DNA of 64,000 nucleotides from Isoetes taiwanensis (lineage: Eukaryota; Streptophyta; Lycopodiopsida; Isoetales; Isoetaceae): assembly GCA_021234155.1 (NCBI GenBank), contig JAJEKV010000105.1:248001-312000 (forward strand), given 5' to 3'. Each line of letters begins with the position of its first letter. The stretch's first letter is position 1. Positions 1 to 12,600 of this stretch are shown piece by piece. The notes beneath the pieces were generated by a model. It was not told where the DNA came from and did no database searches. It saw nothing but the letters and a program-made list of their open reading frames with translations. A program made the translations under genes and the position numbers.

Positions 1-622
1 CTTTATAAATTCATCTAAGCAACATTTTCATCAATTGAGAAAGTCCTGAAGCAATATATTATGGGAGAACATGAATAGGCTTTTCCTTCTGACAGTTGTA
101 TATAGTGGCAAAATGGAACTGTCACTATATACAATTGAAGCTCATATTTTGATAGTAATGCAAATTCTATATTCGATTCCATACAAACTACTGAGAGCAG
201 CAGATCAATCCATTCCATCCTTGTTACTTCATTTGCTATAATATGCATGGGACCCAAGTGCCCAAGTTTATTCTAATTTTTTTCTAGAACAAATAACCTT
301 TGCTCATTTTTCCATGATTCCAATTCTATAAGCTAGACTTGATGAGGCTTTTCACATTTTATATTTGTAATATAATAGTATCTTGTCCAACATCTTCCTT
401 CATATAATTAAAACCTTTCATAGTTCTGCCTAAGAGACAAAGATCGAGATTCTGGTGGCTAGAGCTATCAAAGAGTAGCAGCCATGTTTATGCATGAGAT
501 TCCCCTTCGAAATGCAATTGCATGGCATTATACTGCCTAAAGCTACAGGAATACATCCCAAGGCATGTGAAGACATCAGAGTTAGAAGCAATTAATGGCA
601 TTTCTTATAGGTTTCCTTACCT
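1..622. other. No gene recognised
   Basis: AT-rich sequence; nothing with a domain or repeat that I can name. Confidence 0.5.
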
Positions 623-1545
623 GCATTTTATCGTCCTGGATCACTAAGATCAATAACCAGTCCACCGAGTTTTCAGTGGGCAGGGTGCCATGGCTGGTGA
701 AAAATAACATTCTCTGATGCCATCCAGTCTGCCATCCCACTCTCCCGACTCCCCCAGTCTGTCTCCATGTTGCCGCCTACGTGCTGCTGTGCTAAAACAT
801 GACGAGATCGAAGACGAATGGTCATTCTCTGAAAAGCATTACGATTAAACATCTTATCAAGTATCCTATGTTAGTATGCTAACTGCCACATGTTCTCTTG
901 GACCGATAGATAATCTAATAGATTGGGCTTATCGTCAGCCTAATCTCTGGCCGTCTCACCCTCGTATAGTCCCATGCTGCACGGGTAATCCCAATGCTTC
1001 GGAGTTGTTGTGCAGTGATTTGCAATAGCTCAGAGTGCATGGGTATCGGCCAACGCTCAGCAGTAGTGAAAGGATCATGGCCGGTGTGCTTTGTGCACAT
1101 GTAAACCTTGCCAATTGCAGATTGTCCAAGTGGTCTCATTATGCACAATCGAAAATGACATCCTCTGGGGTGTGACCTCCTAACTTGTCTATCTATATTT
1201 GTCCCCCTTCTTCTTGGTTGACTCCAACGATGACAAGCAAAGTCATCCAAGATCTCTCCAGATCTTGCCCTCGCACAATGATGCCTATGAATAAGTCAGA
1301 ACCAATATACTTGTTAGAGTTCAATAACCCTGTTATTAATGGCTTCTACCTCCATTTCTTCGGAGTAATCATAGTCACTCTCCTAAAGGTCCGATGTCTC
1401 TACATATGCACGCTCCCAAGCAATGCGCAATGTACTCTTGTGGGATGCCATGGTGGGCTAGCCCTACTTCCGATCTTTGTGTAACATTTTGCATGGTTGT
1501 GGCATCGTATAAATGAATGTCCCATCAAGATGGCACAATGCCACT
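623..1545 (-). repeat. Unidentified dispersed repeat, copy A
   Basis: The minus strand matches 26150-28052 of the plus strand with high identity in two blocks. It carries open stretches such as DDFACHRWSQPRRRGTNIDR and LLQITAQQLRSIGITRAAWD, shared with the other copy. I do not recognise a protein family. Copy A lacks about 1 kb that copy B has in the middle. Confidence 0.7.
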
Positions 1546-1698
1546 ATCAGGCTCCACAGCTCCACATAAGGGACCAGCTTGGCAGACCCCTGTCTATGCA
1601 CCGAAGTATTCTCGTCGCAAGCGAGACTAGCAAGGTATATATCCCACATCTTTGTGAGATGGATATGAATTCCCACGCCTACCCTCCCACTCCTTTAT

Positions 1699-1718
1699 GG
1701 GGGGGAGGGGGAGGGAGG
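1699..1718 (+). other. G-rich run, possible G-quadruplex
   Basis: G runs of 7, 5, 3 and 2 separated by single A. A second poly-G run of about 12 lies at 8511-8522. Confidence 0.5.
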
Positions 1719-2479
1719 TAATTAGAGATCAACAAGCCTTATTTGTTGCGAAAGATATAAATGGTTGTCATAATTCTCTAAGGTTTCTCCACAAATCATG
1801 CAACCGTCTAATACAAACCCTAGATTTTAGGAACAGAACCGTGCCAATTCTTGTATTCCAACACTTTTATCAATCTAGCTTACTTAGAAAATGCCAAGAG
1901 TAAAACAAACTGATATGCTTTTGACTTAGTCAATAAATATCCATCTCTCCAAAAACCATTTGTTCTATTAACTACCGTGCTATCTTCAATTGGCAAATTA
2001 TTCCACATTAGCATGCAGCCTCGTTTACATTGTAACCGCTCTAAATTCAGCTGGATAGAAGTATTTGCACTATGGCAAACTAAGTCTGAGGCCAAGCATT
2101 TAGCTGAACAAATGCTAGAGGTCTTCGCTCAGAAGAAGCAGAGCAGGGAACTAGGCTTATGGTAACAATGGCCAAAGTCTTGACTATCGAGCAATGGCCA
2201 TAACCCAAAGAACACAAGAAAACACAAGAACACAAGAAACGTCCCTAGCTACCCCTAATTTTGACGGTCAGATGGCGCCCTAATGTGCCTCATGCAGATC
2301 AATGGCAACCGAGCCACTTGCTCATGCTGACTAACGTGGCTCCTCTTTTCAATCTCAACAGCCAGACGGCACTTCAAGCGGTATCAAATGGCATATACCA
2401 CCAGCCGACCTCCCACTGGTTTGGCCTTGGGTAACCCAAAAAATAAATTAAATCAGAACATACCCTTTCCCTACGATTT

Positions 2480-2770
2480 GGGTTGGCCTCCCATGGAAAC
2501 CCTTCCCATTTTCCATGGAAAAACTTTTTAATCTCCATGGAAACCCTTCCTATTTTTCGTGGAAACCCTTCCGGCTTTCATTAAAACCAGGAAGGATTTC
2601 CATTGAAACCCTTCCTAATTTCCATAGAAACCCTTCCGAATTTCTAAATTTGGAAAATAAGAAAGGTTTCCATAGAAATTAGGAAGGGTTTTCATGGAAA
2701 ATGGGAAGGGTTTCCATTTTGAAAACCTGAAATGTTTCCATGAAAAATGGGAAGGGTTTCCACCCCCCCT
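2480..2770. repeat. AAACCCTTCC fold-back array 1
   Basis: About ten GGAAACCCTTCC-like boxes. The left half has the AAACCC orientation and the right half GGGTTT, with the turning point near 2640, so the whole stretch can fold into an imperfect hairpin. Confidence 0.75.
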
Positions 2771-2792
2771 TTTTTTTCATATTTATAATACA

Positions 2793-2833
2793 AGAAATTT
2801 ATCGCGGCGGCCAAGGCCGCCGCGAACATTTCT
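2793..2833. repeat. GC-rich hairpin motif, copy 1
   Basis: GCGGCGGCCAAGGCCGCCGC, a 9-bp perfect stem with a 2-base loop, flanked by AGAAAT and ATTTCT that extend the pairing to about 41 nt. Confidence 0.85.
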
Positions 2834-3265
2834 CTTTTTCAAAACTGTGCAGTTGGACCCCAGTTAACGTCCAACATTCTCTTCTGCAATGGCCAAGTGA
2901 TTCTAGATTGATGTGAAGCAACTTCGTAAGATCTTACATTCTAACTCTAATTTAGAAATTACAAAATGGGAGAATATTTACCTTGCATGCAATTAGTGAA
3001 GCAGAAGAGAAGCGCTCACAATAGCTCTTCAAGTGCTCTCAATGCATAGAGACAATAAGAAGGCCTTCTATTTATAAGATGGAGTTTTGTTGGATGATCG
3101 ACACACATGACTAATCTAGGGCTATATTTATGCCAAGTGCCTATATCACAACTCGCATGTAATCATTAATATCATTCGATATATATTTCATATCCATAAT
3201 TATCCAAAAATGGATATCATTAAGATTCTATATATATTGGGATTGATATCTTCTAACAAATTTGC

Positions 3266-3840
3266 CAATGGCCGCTATAAATGCAAAGTGCACACATGTC
3301 GTGCTTTGATAATTCGCAATAAATGCAAAGCGTATTAATGACCGCAATAAATGCAAAATGCACACATGTCGTGCTTTGATAATTCGCAATAAATGTAAAG
3401 CGTATTAATGGCCGCAATAAATGCAAAGCGTATCAATGGCCGCAATAAATGCAAAGGGTATTAATAGCCGCAATAAATGCAAAGTGCACACATGTCGTGC
3501 TTTGATAACTTCATAATAAATGCAAAGCGTATTAATGGCGTAATAAATGCAAAGCGTATTAATGGCCGCAATAAATGCAAAAGGTATTAATGGCTACAAT
3601 AAATGCAAAGTGCACACATGTCGTGCTTTGATAATTCGCAATAAATTCAAAGCGTATTAATGGCCACAAAGAATGCAAAGTGTATTAATGGCCGCAATAA
3701 ATGCAAAGTGCACAAATCTGCCATAAATGCGATGAATGCAACGTGTCATCCTATGGTAATGCTCATATCTTCCTCCGCCATAAATGCTCATAAATGCCTC
3801 AAATCTGAAATTAATGCCCGCAATAAATGCTTTATAATCA
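3266..3840 (+). repeat. AATAAATGCAAAG minisatellite with higher-order units
   Basis: A unit of about 27 bp (GCCGCAATAAATGCAAAGCG plus TATTAAT) is repeated many times and interrupted at regular points by a longer unit holding GTGCACACATGTCGTGCTTT. At least four of the longer units can be counted, so the array has a higher-order structure. Confidence 0.85.
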
Positions 3841-3843
3841 ACA

Positions 3844-3884
3844 AGAAATTTATCGCGGCGGCCAAGGCCGCCGCGAACATTTCT
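3844..3884. repeat. GC-rich hairpin motif, copy 2
   Basis: Same 41 bases as the copy at 2793. It is followed by a run of TCAC repeats. Confidence 0.85.
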
Positions 3885-4339
3885 CTTCACTCACTCACTC
3901 ATTCACTCACTCACTCATTAGTTTGGAACCTCATAACTTTAGTGTTTGCTAATTCTTGCTTCACCTCGATGGTAGTTGTTATATTGATGCACTCTGATCG
4001 CATTGATTGTTTTGTTGTGGTTTACATGGCATTGGATGGGTTGTGAAAATGGAGTATATGATATATTTTAAGCTACAACATTTCAAGAGGAAGTATTTTG
4101 GTTTTGCTACTTTATTTTAAGTTACAACATATCTAAGAGAGTTCTAGTTTTGCTTTTTGAAACGTAGGTGCAAGTGAGGAAAACGTCATTAGCCATGGAC
4201 GTAAACATTTTATTAGATCCAATTGTTATCTCAAAATTTAAACTTAGTTCACCCATAAATATTCTTATTATAATTTCCAAACTTGACCTAGACCTCTAGA
4301 AAGTCGCTCATTAATTTAGAACGAACTTCTATACAACAC

Positions 4340-4620
4340 CTAAGGCTAGTTCGGGGTTATGAAGGTTAGAAAATGTTGTCAATCAACATGCAAAATGATT
4401 TGAAAACAAGGAGGCTATTTCAAGAGTTTATGAAGTGGGAATGTTGACAATGAAACATGCGTAATGATTTGGATATGACACAAGGCTAATTCATGGGTTA
4501 TAATGGTGTGGAAATGTTGTCAATTAAACATGCAACATGGAACATGATTTAGATATAACAAGACGACTAGTTCAATGGTTATGATGGTGTGAAAATATTT
4601 CTTAATCAAACACTCAAACT
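4340..4620 (+). repeat. Imperfect tandem repeat, about 90-bp units
   Basis: Three diverged units, each with GGCTA.TTC, a GGTTATGA-like stretch, GAAAATGTTGTCAATCAAAC-like sequence and ATGATTTGGATAT. Confidence 0.6.
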
Positions 4621-6756
4621 TAGCATCTTTTTGCTTGGTTCCATAGGATTATTGTCAAACCTCAATTGATGTTGCCAAAAATACCAAAGATTTTATCGGA
4701 CCCTCAACGGATGCCATCAAAATTCATAATCGGCGATTATGCTTCATGCTTGACTCAATGGTAAATTTTTTTGCAAGAAAGAGACTTGTGGATCATGGAG
4801 TTAGAGAAATTATTGTTCTGCATTTACACTAGTAAAAAGCCCAACCAAGATAAAATTTTAATGCATTATGAATCGTATTAAATGTGTCAATCACAAGCAC
4901 CAAGTAATTCATGCTTAAGATATGATCTGGTGCATTATACATGTGTGTGCCGATTTTCAATACTTGTTGTCTATACTTGTTTTCATTTTCTACAATTGTT
5001 TTTTACGTGCACATGTCATTATGTATTCTCAATAACTTCATATTATGCAGCATCCTCCCGCACATTAGCCTCAAACCTATATATGTCGGGACATACCTAG
5101 AAGGAAACGGTGAAAGCAACACCTTACTATCTCAAGGTGTTTCAGATATTCTGCAAGCATTAAGCAAAGCTACCCTTAAGCAAAGCTACACCCCTTGGCT
5201 AATGAAAGCCCAAGAGTAAATCTATTTTATCCTTAAGACACCTTTGCGAACTTAGCAAATCAATCATGCATATGAGAAATTATCAAGCTATTCCAAAGAA
5301 GTTTGAATCTCTACACTAGAACGCAAGCATGGAGAGAATTGCCAATTTGAAGAATTGAAGGCAAAAAGTAACAGAAAAAGCTGGAAGCCCCAAATCAAAT
5401 GAGACACACTGGAATCTCCTATTCCAAAAAGATATATCTACTTAAAAAACTACAAAAGATTCAAAGGGTACAGAGGGAAGACAATACCTTTTCGTGTTGT
5501 AGTCAAAGCTAACTGTTGTTCCGAGATATTGAACCAAAGCTTGGATTATAACCTCGAACCCTAAATAACAAAATCACAGATGGGTCAAGCAAGAAGTGAG
5601 AATTATCGCTCCAAACCCATGAATACTTGGAGCAAGCCCGAGCAAATAGAGAAAAACGACACATGCAAGGGATCGCTACCTCTCGAATTGGTACTTCACA
5701 AAGATAACGATCCAGCCTTTAAACTTGCCAACCGGGCTGTAAAACCATCGAAGTTACTATGTAACCCCGTTATATTATTGCCAATGTGCTTAAACATCAA
5801 ATGCTAGAAGGAATATGTTTGCGATATACGTTTGTAGGGCTAGTTTGTCCCTCGTAATATGACTTGTCAGAATTTAAGCTTCCTACCAAGTTCGAATCAG
5901 AATAACCTAGATGAAGCTACTTTAGGTCTCATAGATTTCGGTTGCCAAAGGCAAAGAAATGCTCTCCCTTAGATTATTTATTGCGTAACTAAAGAACGAA
6001 ATTAGATATTACCAAGGAAAGAAGAAACCGGCTCTAATATGTTTTGAGCCGATGCAAACACTAAGTTTATTTAGGAAAATTTGAAAATTTCGGGAAGATA
6101 GCCGAGAGAGGTGATGGATTCTATATCCCAAGTCGAAAATTGAATGAAAGCAAAGACTGGCTTGGGAAATATCGCCGGTTTTTTCACGGAGCTTCGATGC
6201 CTACTCAATCGCTGCCGCAGGATCAGACACCTATTTGTCCCGTGAAGATCATTTTCGCGGTTCCCGCAGCCGGCCATAGGTAGAAGGCACAGCGCGGAAG
6301 CTTATCACGCCCGCGAAAAGTAACACCTAAATGCAGAAAACCAAAATGGAAACCATAAATGCGATAAACCGTAATCACATAAAGAAATGACCAAAGCGGC
6401 GGCAAATAAGAAAGGAGCAAAGAAAGGAACTCTTTTCACGGATGGCACAAATATCTTTGCATGCCAAGATCTCCACGGCTATGGCGTGAACGAGCTATCT
6501 AACCAAGTTTTGTCCTCATCTAACCGTAAATCCGTTTGCTTGCAGCCGGGATAGCTATAATGGCACACCACGCATTTAGATTGCGGCGGAGAACCAAGAA
6601 AATAAAAAAAAGAAAAAAGAAAAATTTGAAACACAATTACATATGAGTTGATTACACGTAGTGACCTTTTATGGACCATGCTTTTCAAGACGGATGCCGC
6701 CCATTAATGGGGCATGCTCATACATATGCACGTCACTCGAGAATTCAAAATTTAAT
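4621..6756. other. Intergenic, no gene recognised
   Basis: Open frames here (for example 5580-5807) are short, AT- or Lys-rich and show no known motif. Confidence 0.5.
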
Positions 6757-6842
6757 TCATATGGAAACCCTTCCTATTTTCCAATGCCATGGGAAAATAG
6801 GAAGGGTTTTCACAAAGGGGAAAAAATAGGAAGGGTTTTCAC
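6757..6842. repeat. AAACCCTTCC fold-back array 2
   Basis: GGAAACCCTTCCTATTTTCC, an 8-base gap, then GGGAAAATAGGAAGGGTTTT: a near-perfect hairpin of about 20 bp, with one more GGAAGGGTTTTC box to the right. Confidence 0.8.
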
Positions 6843-7522
6843 ATCTGATTTAATTTTTTTGAAGGCGTATGCTCTTCTTGCTGCAGCAAATGTACTGGAA
6901 TCGGCCCGGGTTATGGCGATGAAGGGAGCGATAATAAAACCCCACCACCGGGGCAATGGGACTCGCATTTAGGGATTTTCTGGTGAAGAGCTCGCCATGG
7001 GATATAGATGATCCGAAAAAGGCATGCTTGTTCGAGAAAAGGCATGCTTGTTCTTAGTATTTTGTGACAAGAAATTTGGCCCTAGACCGCATCCTGTGGT
7101 TTTTCTATCATGACGATTTCTCAATTCTGTGGCAAACCCAGCCTTCAAATCTGTGGCAAATTATCCAGATTCAAAAAAATTTCATGATTCAACCCATGTT
7201 TTTCAAATCTGTGACAAACCCAACTATTCAAATCTGTGCCCTGCGTTCTTTTTAATGATTAAAGCCCTTCCCCTTCTGGTTAAAATTGCATAATCAAACA
7301 ATAAGCGAGCCTGACAGAGAATTAGAGCCCAAAGTTTACTTCTGTATATATGTATATTGCAGTTCAAATTTGCAAGATTTTGATGAAATAACCCTTCCGC
7401 CTAAGTTACTGAGAGTCCATAGTATAGATCATCCATTAGGCCTGACCGAATATCCGATTTGAACCCCATTTAGCCTGAAAATGCTTGAAGGAAACAGATT
7501 GTGCTTGAATTTGCATCCCTTT

Positions 7523-8155
7523 AGAATCTTGAAAATTTGTAGCTTGCAGCTAAACCCATTCATAAAACCTATCAAATTTCGAGGAAGGGATTGCTCCAAG
7601 AATCGATTATCAAAGTGCAAAGTTTTGTATATTGGAAAGCAAATAACAAATTTTTGAATGCAAAAAATTATTAATCGATTACAAGCAATATTTCTTTACC
7701 TGGAAACTCTTCTAGATTGTATGCTCTGGATTGCCAATCGCTAGAAAAAACTGAGATGCAAACTAAAACAGGAACTTGTGCTTCCAAAAATGAATGGTTC
7801 GTCCAATGGTTAGTTTGGCTTATCCGTCCCCTTCCCCCCCGAATCTTAGAAAATTCGTAGCTTGCAGCTAAGCCCATTCAAAAAACTATCAACTTTCGAG
7901 GAAGGGATTGCTTCAAGAATCGATTATCAAGAGCAAAGTTTTATATCTTGCAAAGCAAATAAATAACAAATTTTTGAATGCAAAAAATCAAAAATCGATT
8001 ATAAGCAACATTTCTTTACCTGGAAACTCTTCTAGATTGTATGCTCCGGATTGCCAATCGCCGAAAAAAACAGAGATGCAAACTAAAACAGGAACTTGTG
8101 CTTCCAAAAATGAATGGTTCGTCCAATGGTTAGTTTGGCTTATCCCCCTCGATGA
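7523..8155. repeat. Tandem duplication of about 310 bp
   Basis: 7523-7840 and 7845-8155 match over nearly their whole length (shared TAGCTTGCAGCTAA, TTTCGAGGAAGGGATTGC, AAACAGGAACTTGTGCTTCC). Minus-strand reading of both gives WTNHSFLEAQVPVLVCISVF, which is not a family I know. Confidence 0.85.
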
Positions 8156-8617
8156 ATTATCCGCCCCCGCCCGACAAAAAGCAGCCTCCCTCCTTCCCTC
8201 CTTCCCCGCATAGTGAAATTCCATCAAAGTATTTTGTGTTTCTTGGTAGTCGATTCTCGATATTTAATGTTAATCTGCGTGCCTTTAGAGGGAAGAATTA
8301 TAAGGTTTTGATCTATGGAGAAAGAGAGTTGACCGAATTCTCCTCTCATTTGTTTGTTACTTTAGAAAAGGAATGTGTAGTTGGTCGTGGAGCTTTTGCG
8401 GATGCGAATTAGATCAAGATCTAAAATTAGATGTCCACGCTAGGCACGAGAGAGGGCCGGATTCTCCTGGGAGATAATACAATGCAGGGAGGTAGGATAG
8501 TCTAGTTGTTGGGGGGGGGGGGCATATAATTCAACCCTCCCAGTCCAATTTGCACCGTGCATTGAATGAGCTATATTTATGAAAGGTGGACAAAAATCCT
8601 CTTTGATTTTATTTTCC

Positions 8618-8716
8618 AGTGAAACCCTTCGGGCTCCAAATCTGAAAACCCTTCCGAGTTTATAAGAAAAATGGAAGGGTTTCCGGGTTTATGAGAAAAA
8701 TGGAAGGGTTTCCACA
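8618..8716. repeat. AAACCCTTCC fold-back array 3
   Basis: Two AAACCCTTC boxes followed by two GGAAGGGTTTCC boxes in the opposite orientation, the latter within a 29-bp direct repeat (ATGAGAAAAATGGAAGGG). Confidence 0.7.
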
Positions 8717-9408
8717 AAAAATAAAAAATTTAACCAAATGGTTATGGGGAGGAGATAGTGTGAGCGCTTACCCTACCTTGTTGAATACACCTTTCCACGT
8801 TTCTTAGCAGTCCAAGTTTCTTAGCCCGTTGTTGGACGGGTTGTGACAACCTTGATCTTCTCGATTGGTTATGCTTAACAGCATGTCGGTTTTATATAGC
8901 ATGCTTATTTGGCCCAATCATATTGAGGTAAATTTAAGACATCTATGCCATGGAAAAAGGACCTAATATAGTGAATTCACTGCACACAATCTTGCTTTGA
9001 CCCGCTGAGCTTTGGCAATCCAGTTCAAGACGCTTTGCTAGTTCCAGATGCTGTAGCTTGTGGTTGATAATATTCAAAGGTACAGGTAATCCGAATGTAT
9101 TTTCGTATGGAAGAATTGTAAATCAGATGCTATTTGGTCAATAGGCAGAAAAACAATCCAGACTTCTTTTAGAAATTGGAAAAGAGGATCAAGAAGAACA
9201 GATTTTGCAAAAACAAAAATAGAAGGAGGAGGAGTGTTGTGCAGATCATTGCCCAAAATTAGGGACATTTGACCAAAGAAAAAACGGGGACATCTTTAGA
9301 TACAAGAAATAGGGCAAATCCACAGTGCGATGGTAAGTTCTTCACACTACATTGCCAAACACATATGAGACAGAAGTAATCTAGGAATACTTTGGCCTGG
9401 GTTCTTCA
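8717..9408. promoter_or_regulatory. Upstream region of MED25
   Basis: Holds the likely promoter and 5' UTR of MED25. I see no convincing TATA box or named site; the fold-back array 3 ends about 690 bp before the ATG. Confidence 0.3.
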
Positions 9409-9600
9409 ATGGCAACTAATATGGGGTCGCAGCAACCCCTCCAGCAGCCCCAGCTGCAGCAAATTCAGCAACAGCAACAAATTCAACAGCCTCAATCACA
9501 GCTTCCTCAACAGTCTCAGCTTCAATCTCAATCTCAAACCCAGCCGCAATCTCAACAGCAGGCTTCAGCTTCTCAGCAAACTCAGCAACAAACCCCACCT

Positions 9601-9632
<32 letters not shown>

Positions 9633-12600
9633 ACAGATTCAACAGCAGCAAAAAAGTCTAGTTGTGGCTGTGGAGGGTACTGCTGCACTGGGCCCATCGT
9701 GGGCACTCCTGAAGTCTGAGTATGTTGAGAAGATAGTGAGGTACGTAAACTAAAACTTCTTTTTTTAATCATTGGTTTATTATGATGGTGATTCATCAGT
9801 TGTGTTCATTTAGGGCATTCTGTGCTGCTGATCCAACAGGGCAGGTATGTTTTATATTTTACTGGAGTACTTGAGTAATGAAGCGGTAATGTTAAGACTA
9901 CATTTTCCAATGAGGGAAAATAAAGACATTAACTATGTCCAAGGCTTTTGAAGGAGACTTCAGACAATTATGAAGCAATGGAGTCTTCCGTCAACTCAAC
10001 AGGACATCTAACTAAAGTCTCCAATTGGCTCATCTACACTCTAATAGGTCGAATGCAGTTTCGTCCTGGCTTTTCTTAGTCCGCATCTGTCTTATCCCAT
10101 TGGTGATAACCATTGTTTGAAGTTCTATAATATAGATTTGTTCTAGCAAACACGAGCTTTTTTTAGGTTTGATATTCAACATGTTTTCACCCTAGAGGAA
10201 AATGAAAAGCTTTGTGTTATCTACTAAACTGAATGCTGCAGTGTGAAGGCTTAGGAACCACCATCAAGGATGACATTTTTCATATCGCTGGTTAAAATGC
10301 ATTTATCATACGTTCTGAACACATAGGTACCTGCAAAATCATAAAGGACGATGCAAAAACTATGAAGCCATCGTCTAGTTACTGCACCAACTCATGACCT
10401 CGCTGTATCTAATGACACTATTCAAAATGATAAACTTCAATTATCTGCTTTTCAATTTGTGAACTGTTTTGTCAGATACTTAGCATAATTGGCTTAAGGG
10501 CTTATCATTTGTCTCACAACTGTTATTGAAATGATTTGGTAATTACTTACTGTTGATTTCAGAGGCCTGTAGCCACAGGGGAGATGTCACTGGTTGTATT
10601 TTATAGTCATGGGCATAGTGGTAAAACTTCTTTCCGCTCTCTATTTTTGAGTTTTCTTCTCGGATGGCTGTCTCTTTTAGCTAGTCAATGTTACACACGT
10701 AAATGAGTCATATTTTTTGTGATTGCCACTCTCCAGTCTAAAACATCTAAGTTCCGCTTTTTTTGCTTAATATATGGAAAATTCAATGGTTATTTAATGC
10801 ACGAGAAGAGAATGTAACTTTTAACTGCTTGATCTATTCTAGGCATCACAAAGTAGAAACTTTTATCTAATAATAGGTATATGATGTAGATTGCTTGCTT
10901 CAAAGGAGTGGCTGGACCTCGAACTTGGACACCTTTCTTCAATGGCTTTCTGCTATTGAATTTGTGGGTGGGGGCTTTGGGGAAGTTGCAATTGCAGAGG
11001 GTCTAACACAGGTGCTCTTGGTAAGTCTGCGTGGTATTAATGGGTAACAGGGATACTAAACTGTTGTCATTTACCACTTATTCAGCTAACTTAGTCACTG
11101 TTATTTTTTTTGGATTATATGTTAGTGCATTCTTGTTGCTTCCTAAATGTACATCGTTCTTCTAGAGCTGAGCAGTCCCCTTCAGATGTCGAGAATTTCA
11201 TCTTGTTTATATCTGTCTGCTGGTAGGAAGCTTATGCAGTATTACAATCAGTGGAGGATAATATAGGTAGTCATATTGTTCAGTTTGAAGTGAGGGAATA
11301 TGGTTTGGCGCACTCCATATAATCATTGCATCTGCTTTCACACATAAACAAATTTAGACCTGGCAAACATACTATTATTTCAGTCCACACATCCTGAACT
11401 GGACCTTGCCAAGAACTGGTTGAGTTATAATGAACAGAATTTTTTCATATGCAGTGGTGAAGGCTTTATGCTGTGTTTCTTCAAAGTCAAGATCCACCCT
11501 TTTTAGACTTAAGCCAATATGGAGTATTTGGTAGAAATTTTAGTGTGTCTGTTCAGCTTTCATAACTCTTTCCTGGTTCTTATTTCAGATGTGTGGTCCA
11601 TCATTATCCACGCAATCTAGCATACAGGGCATGGAACGCAACCACCATTGCCTTCTGATTGCAGCTTCAGATCCCCACAAGCTGCCTACTCCCGTGCCAA
11701 ATCTATTTGCAGGTTCCACGCAGCAAATTGGAGTTCCATCAGGATGGTGTCTTGCTGATGCAGAAGCTGTGGCCACATCTTTTTCTCAGGTACCAAGAAT
11801 GACGAGCGGGTGCATACAAGTTAGTTATCAAATTATTAGGCTTATCATGCTGGTTGGTGATATTTGTTTTGCAGAATTGCGTATCATTGTCAGTCCTGTC
11901 TCCAAGGCAGCTTCCATCACTCAAAGCACTATATAATGGGGTATTATGAAAGTTCTAGTTTGTCCTATTTGACCGTTCACTGTCCCCTTCCCCCCTTCCA
12001 GAGGTTGAGGCATTTGTTTAAAGACCTAGCTATGGGCCAACTATCTGCAGAGACAGTGTCTACTTCAGAGGGTTAGCGTTACACTTACAAACTGCTATAT
12101 CTAAGCTATATTAGAATTGACCTTGATGGGTAAAGAAAGAAAAAAAAAATATTGGGGACTAATGTCTGCAGCCAAAACAAGCACTGGGGTATGCATGCAT
12201 GAAAGATTTAAAGTGGTTTAACTTTCTGTGGTTGTTATAGTTTAATTGGAATGCCAGACTTTTCTTTTGAGGTCATTTGAGAACTGAATTGTTAGAGAAA
12301 CATTACCTCTAACTCTACAATGAATAATATGTTGACATGTGTCACATAATGCTACTCGTGCAACGTCATCATATTGGTGCCACATCATCACATATGACTA
12401 TATAAGTCACATGAATCAATAGATCTATTGTTAATTGCCTCACAGATCATTCTATGATTAATCCTCAACAATATCATAGAGCCTCATCATAGTGAGTATA
12501 TGGAGGAAGATCCGCCTGCCTGTGACATTTTTCTGAGAGAGAACTTCTTGAAATGCTTTGAAAATCTGGAGCAGATTTGTTTTAGCTTCCTGTTGAACTA

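Noticed and set aside
2480-2770. Telomere-like AAACCCT repeats
   Set aside because: AAACCCT appears once per box and is always followed by TCC; there is no tandem CCCTAAA array.
2793-2833. Helitron 3' terminus (hairpin near CTRR)
   Set aside because: No CTAG/CTRR tetranucleotide lies 10-12 bases past the hairpin on either strand.
3266-3840. CRISPR-like array
   Set aside because: Units are contiguous and variable in length with no unique spacers, and the genome is a plant nuclear one.
9416-9796. Antisense 126-codon frame rich in Ala and Val
   Set aside because: It is the reverse reading of the CAG/CAA repeats of MED25 exon 1.
12300-12480. Possible MED25 exon in intron 6
   Set aside because: No frame in this part continues the vWA domain, and exons 6 and 7 already join in phase with conserved flanking residues.
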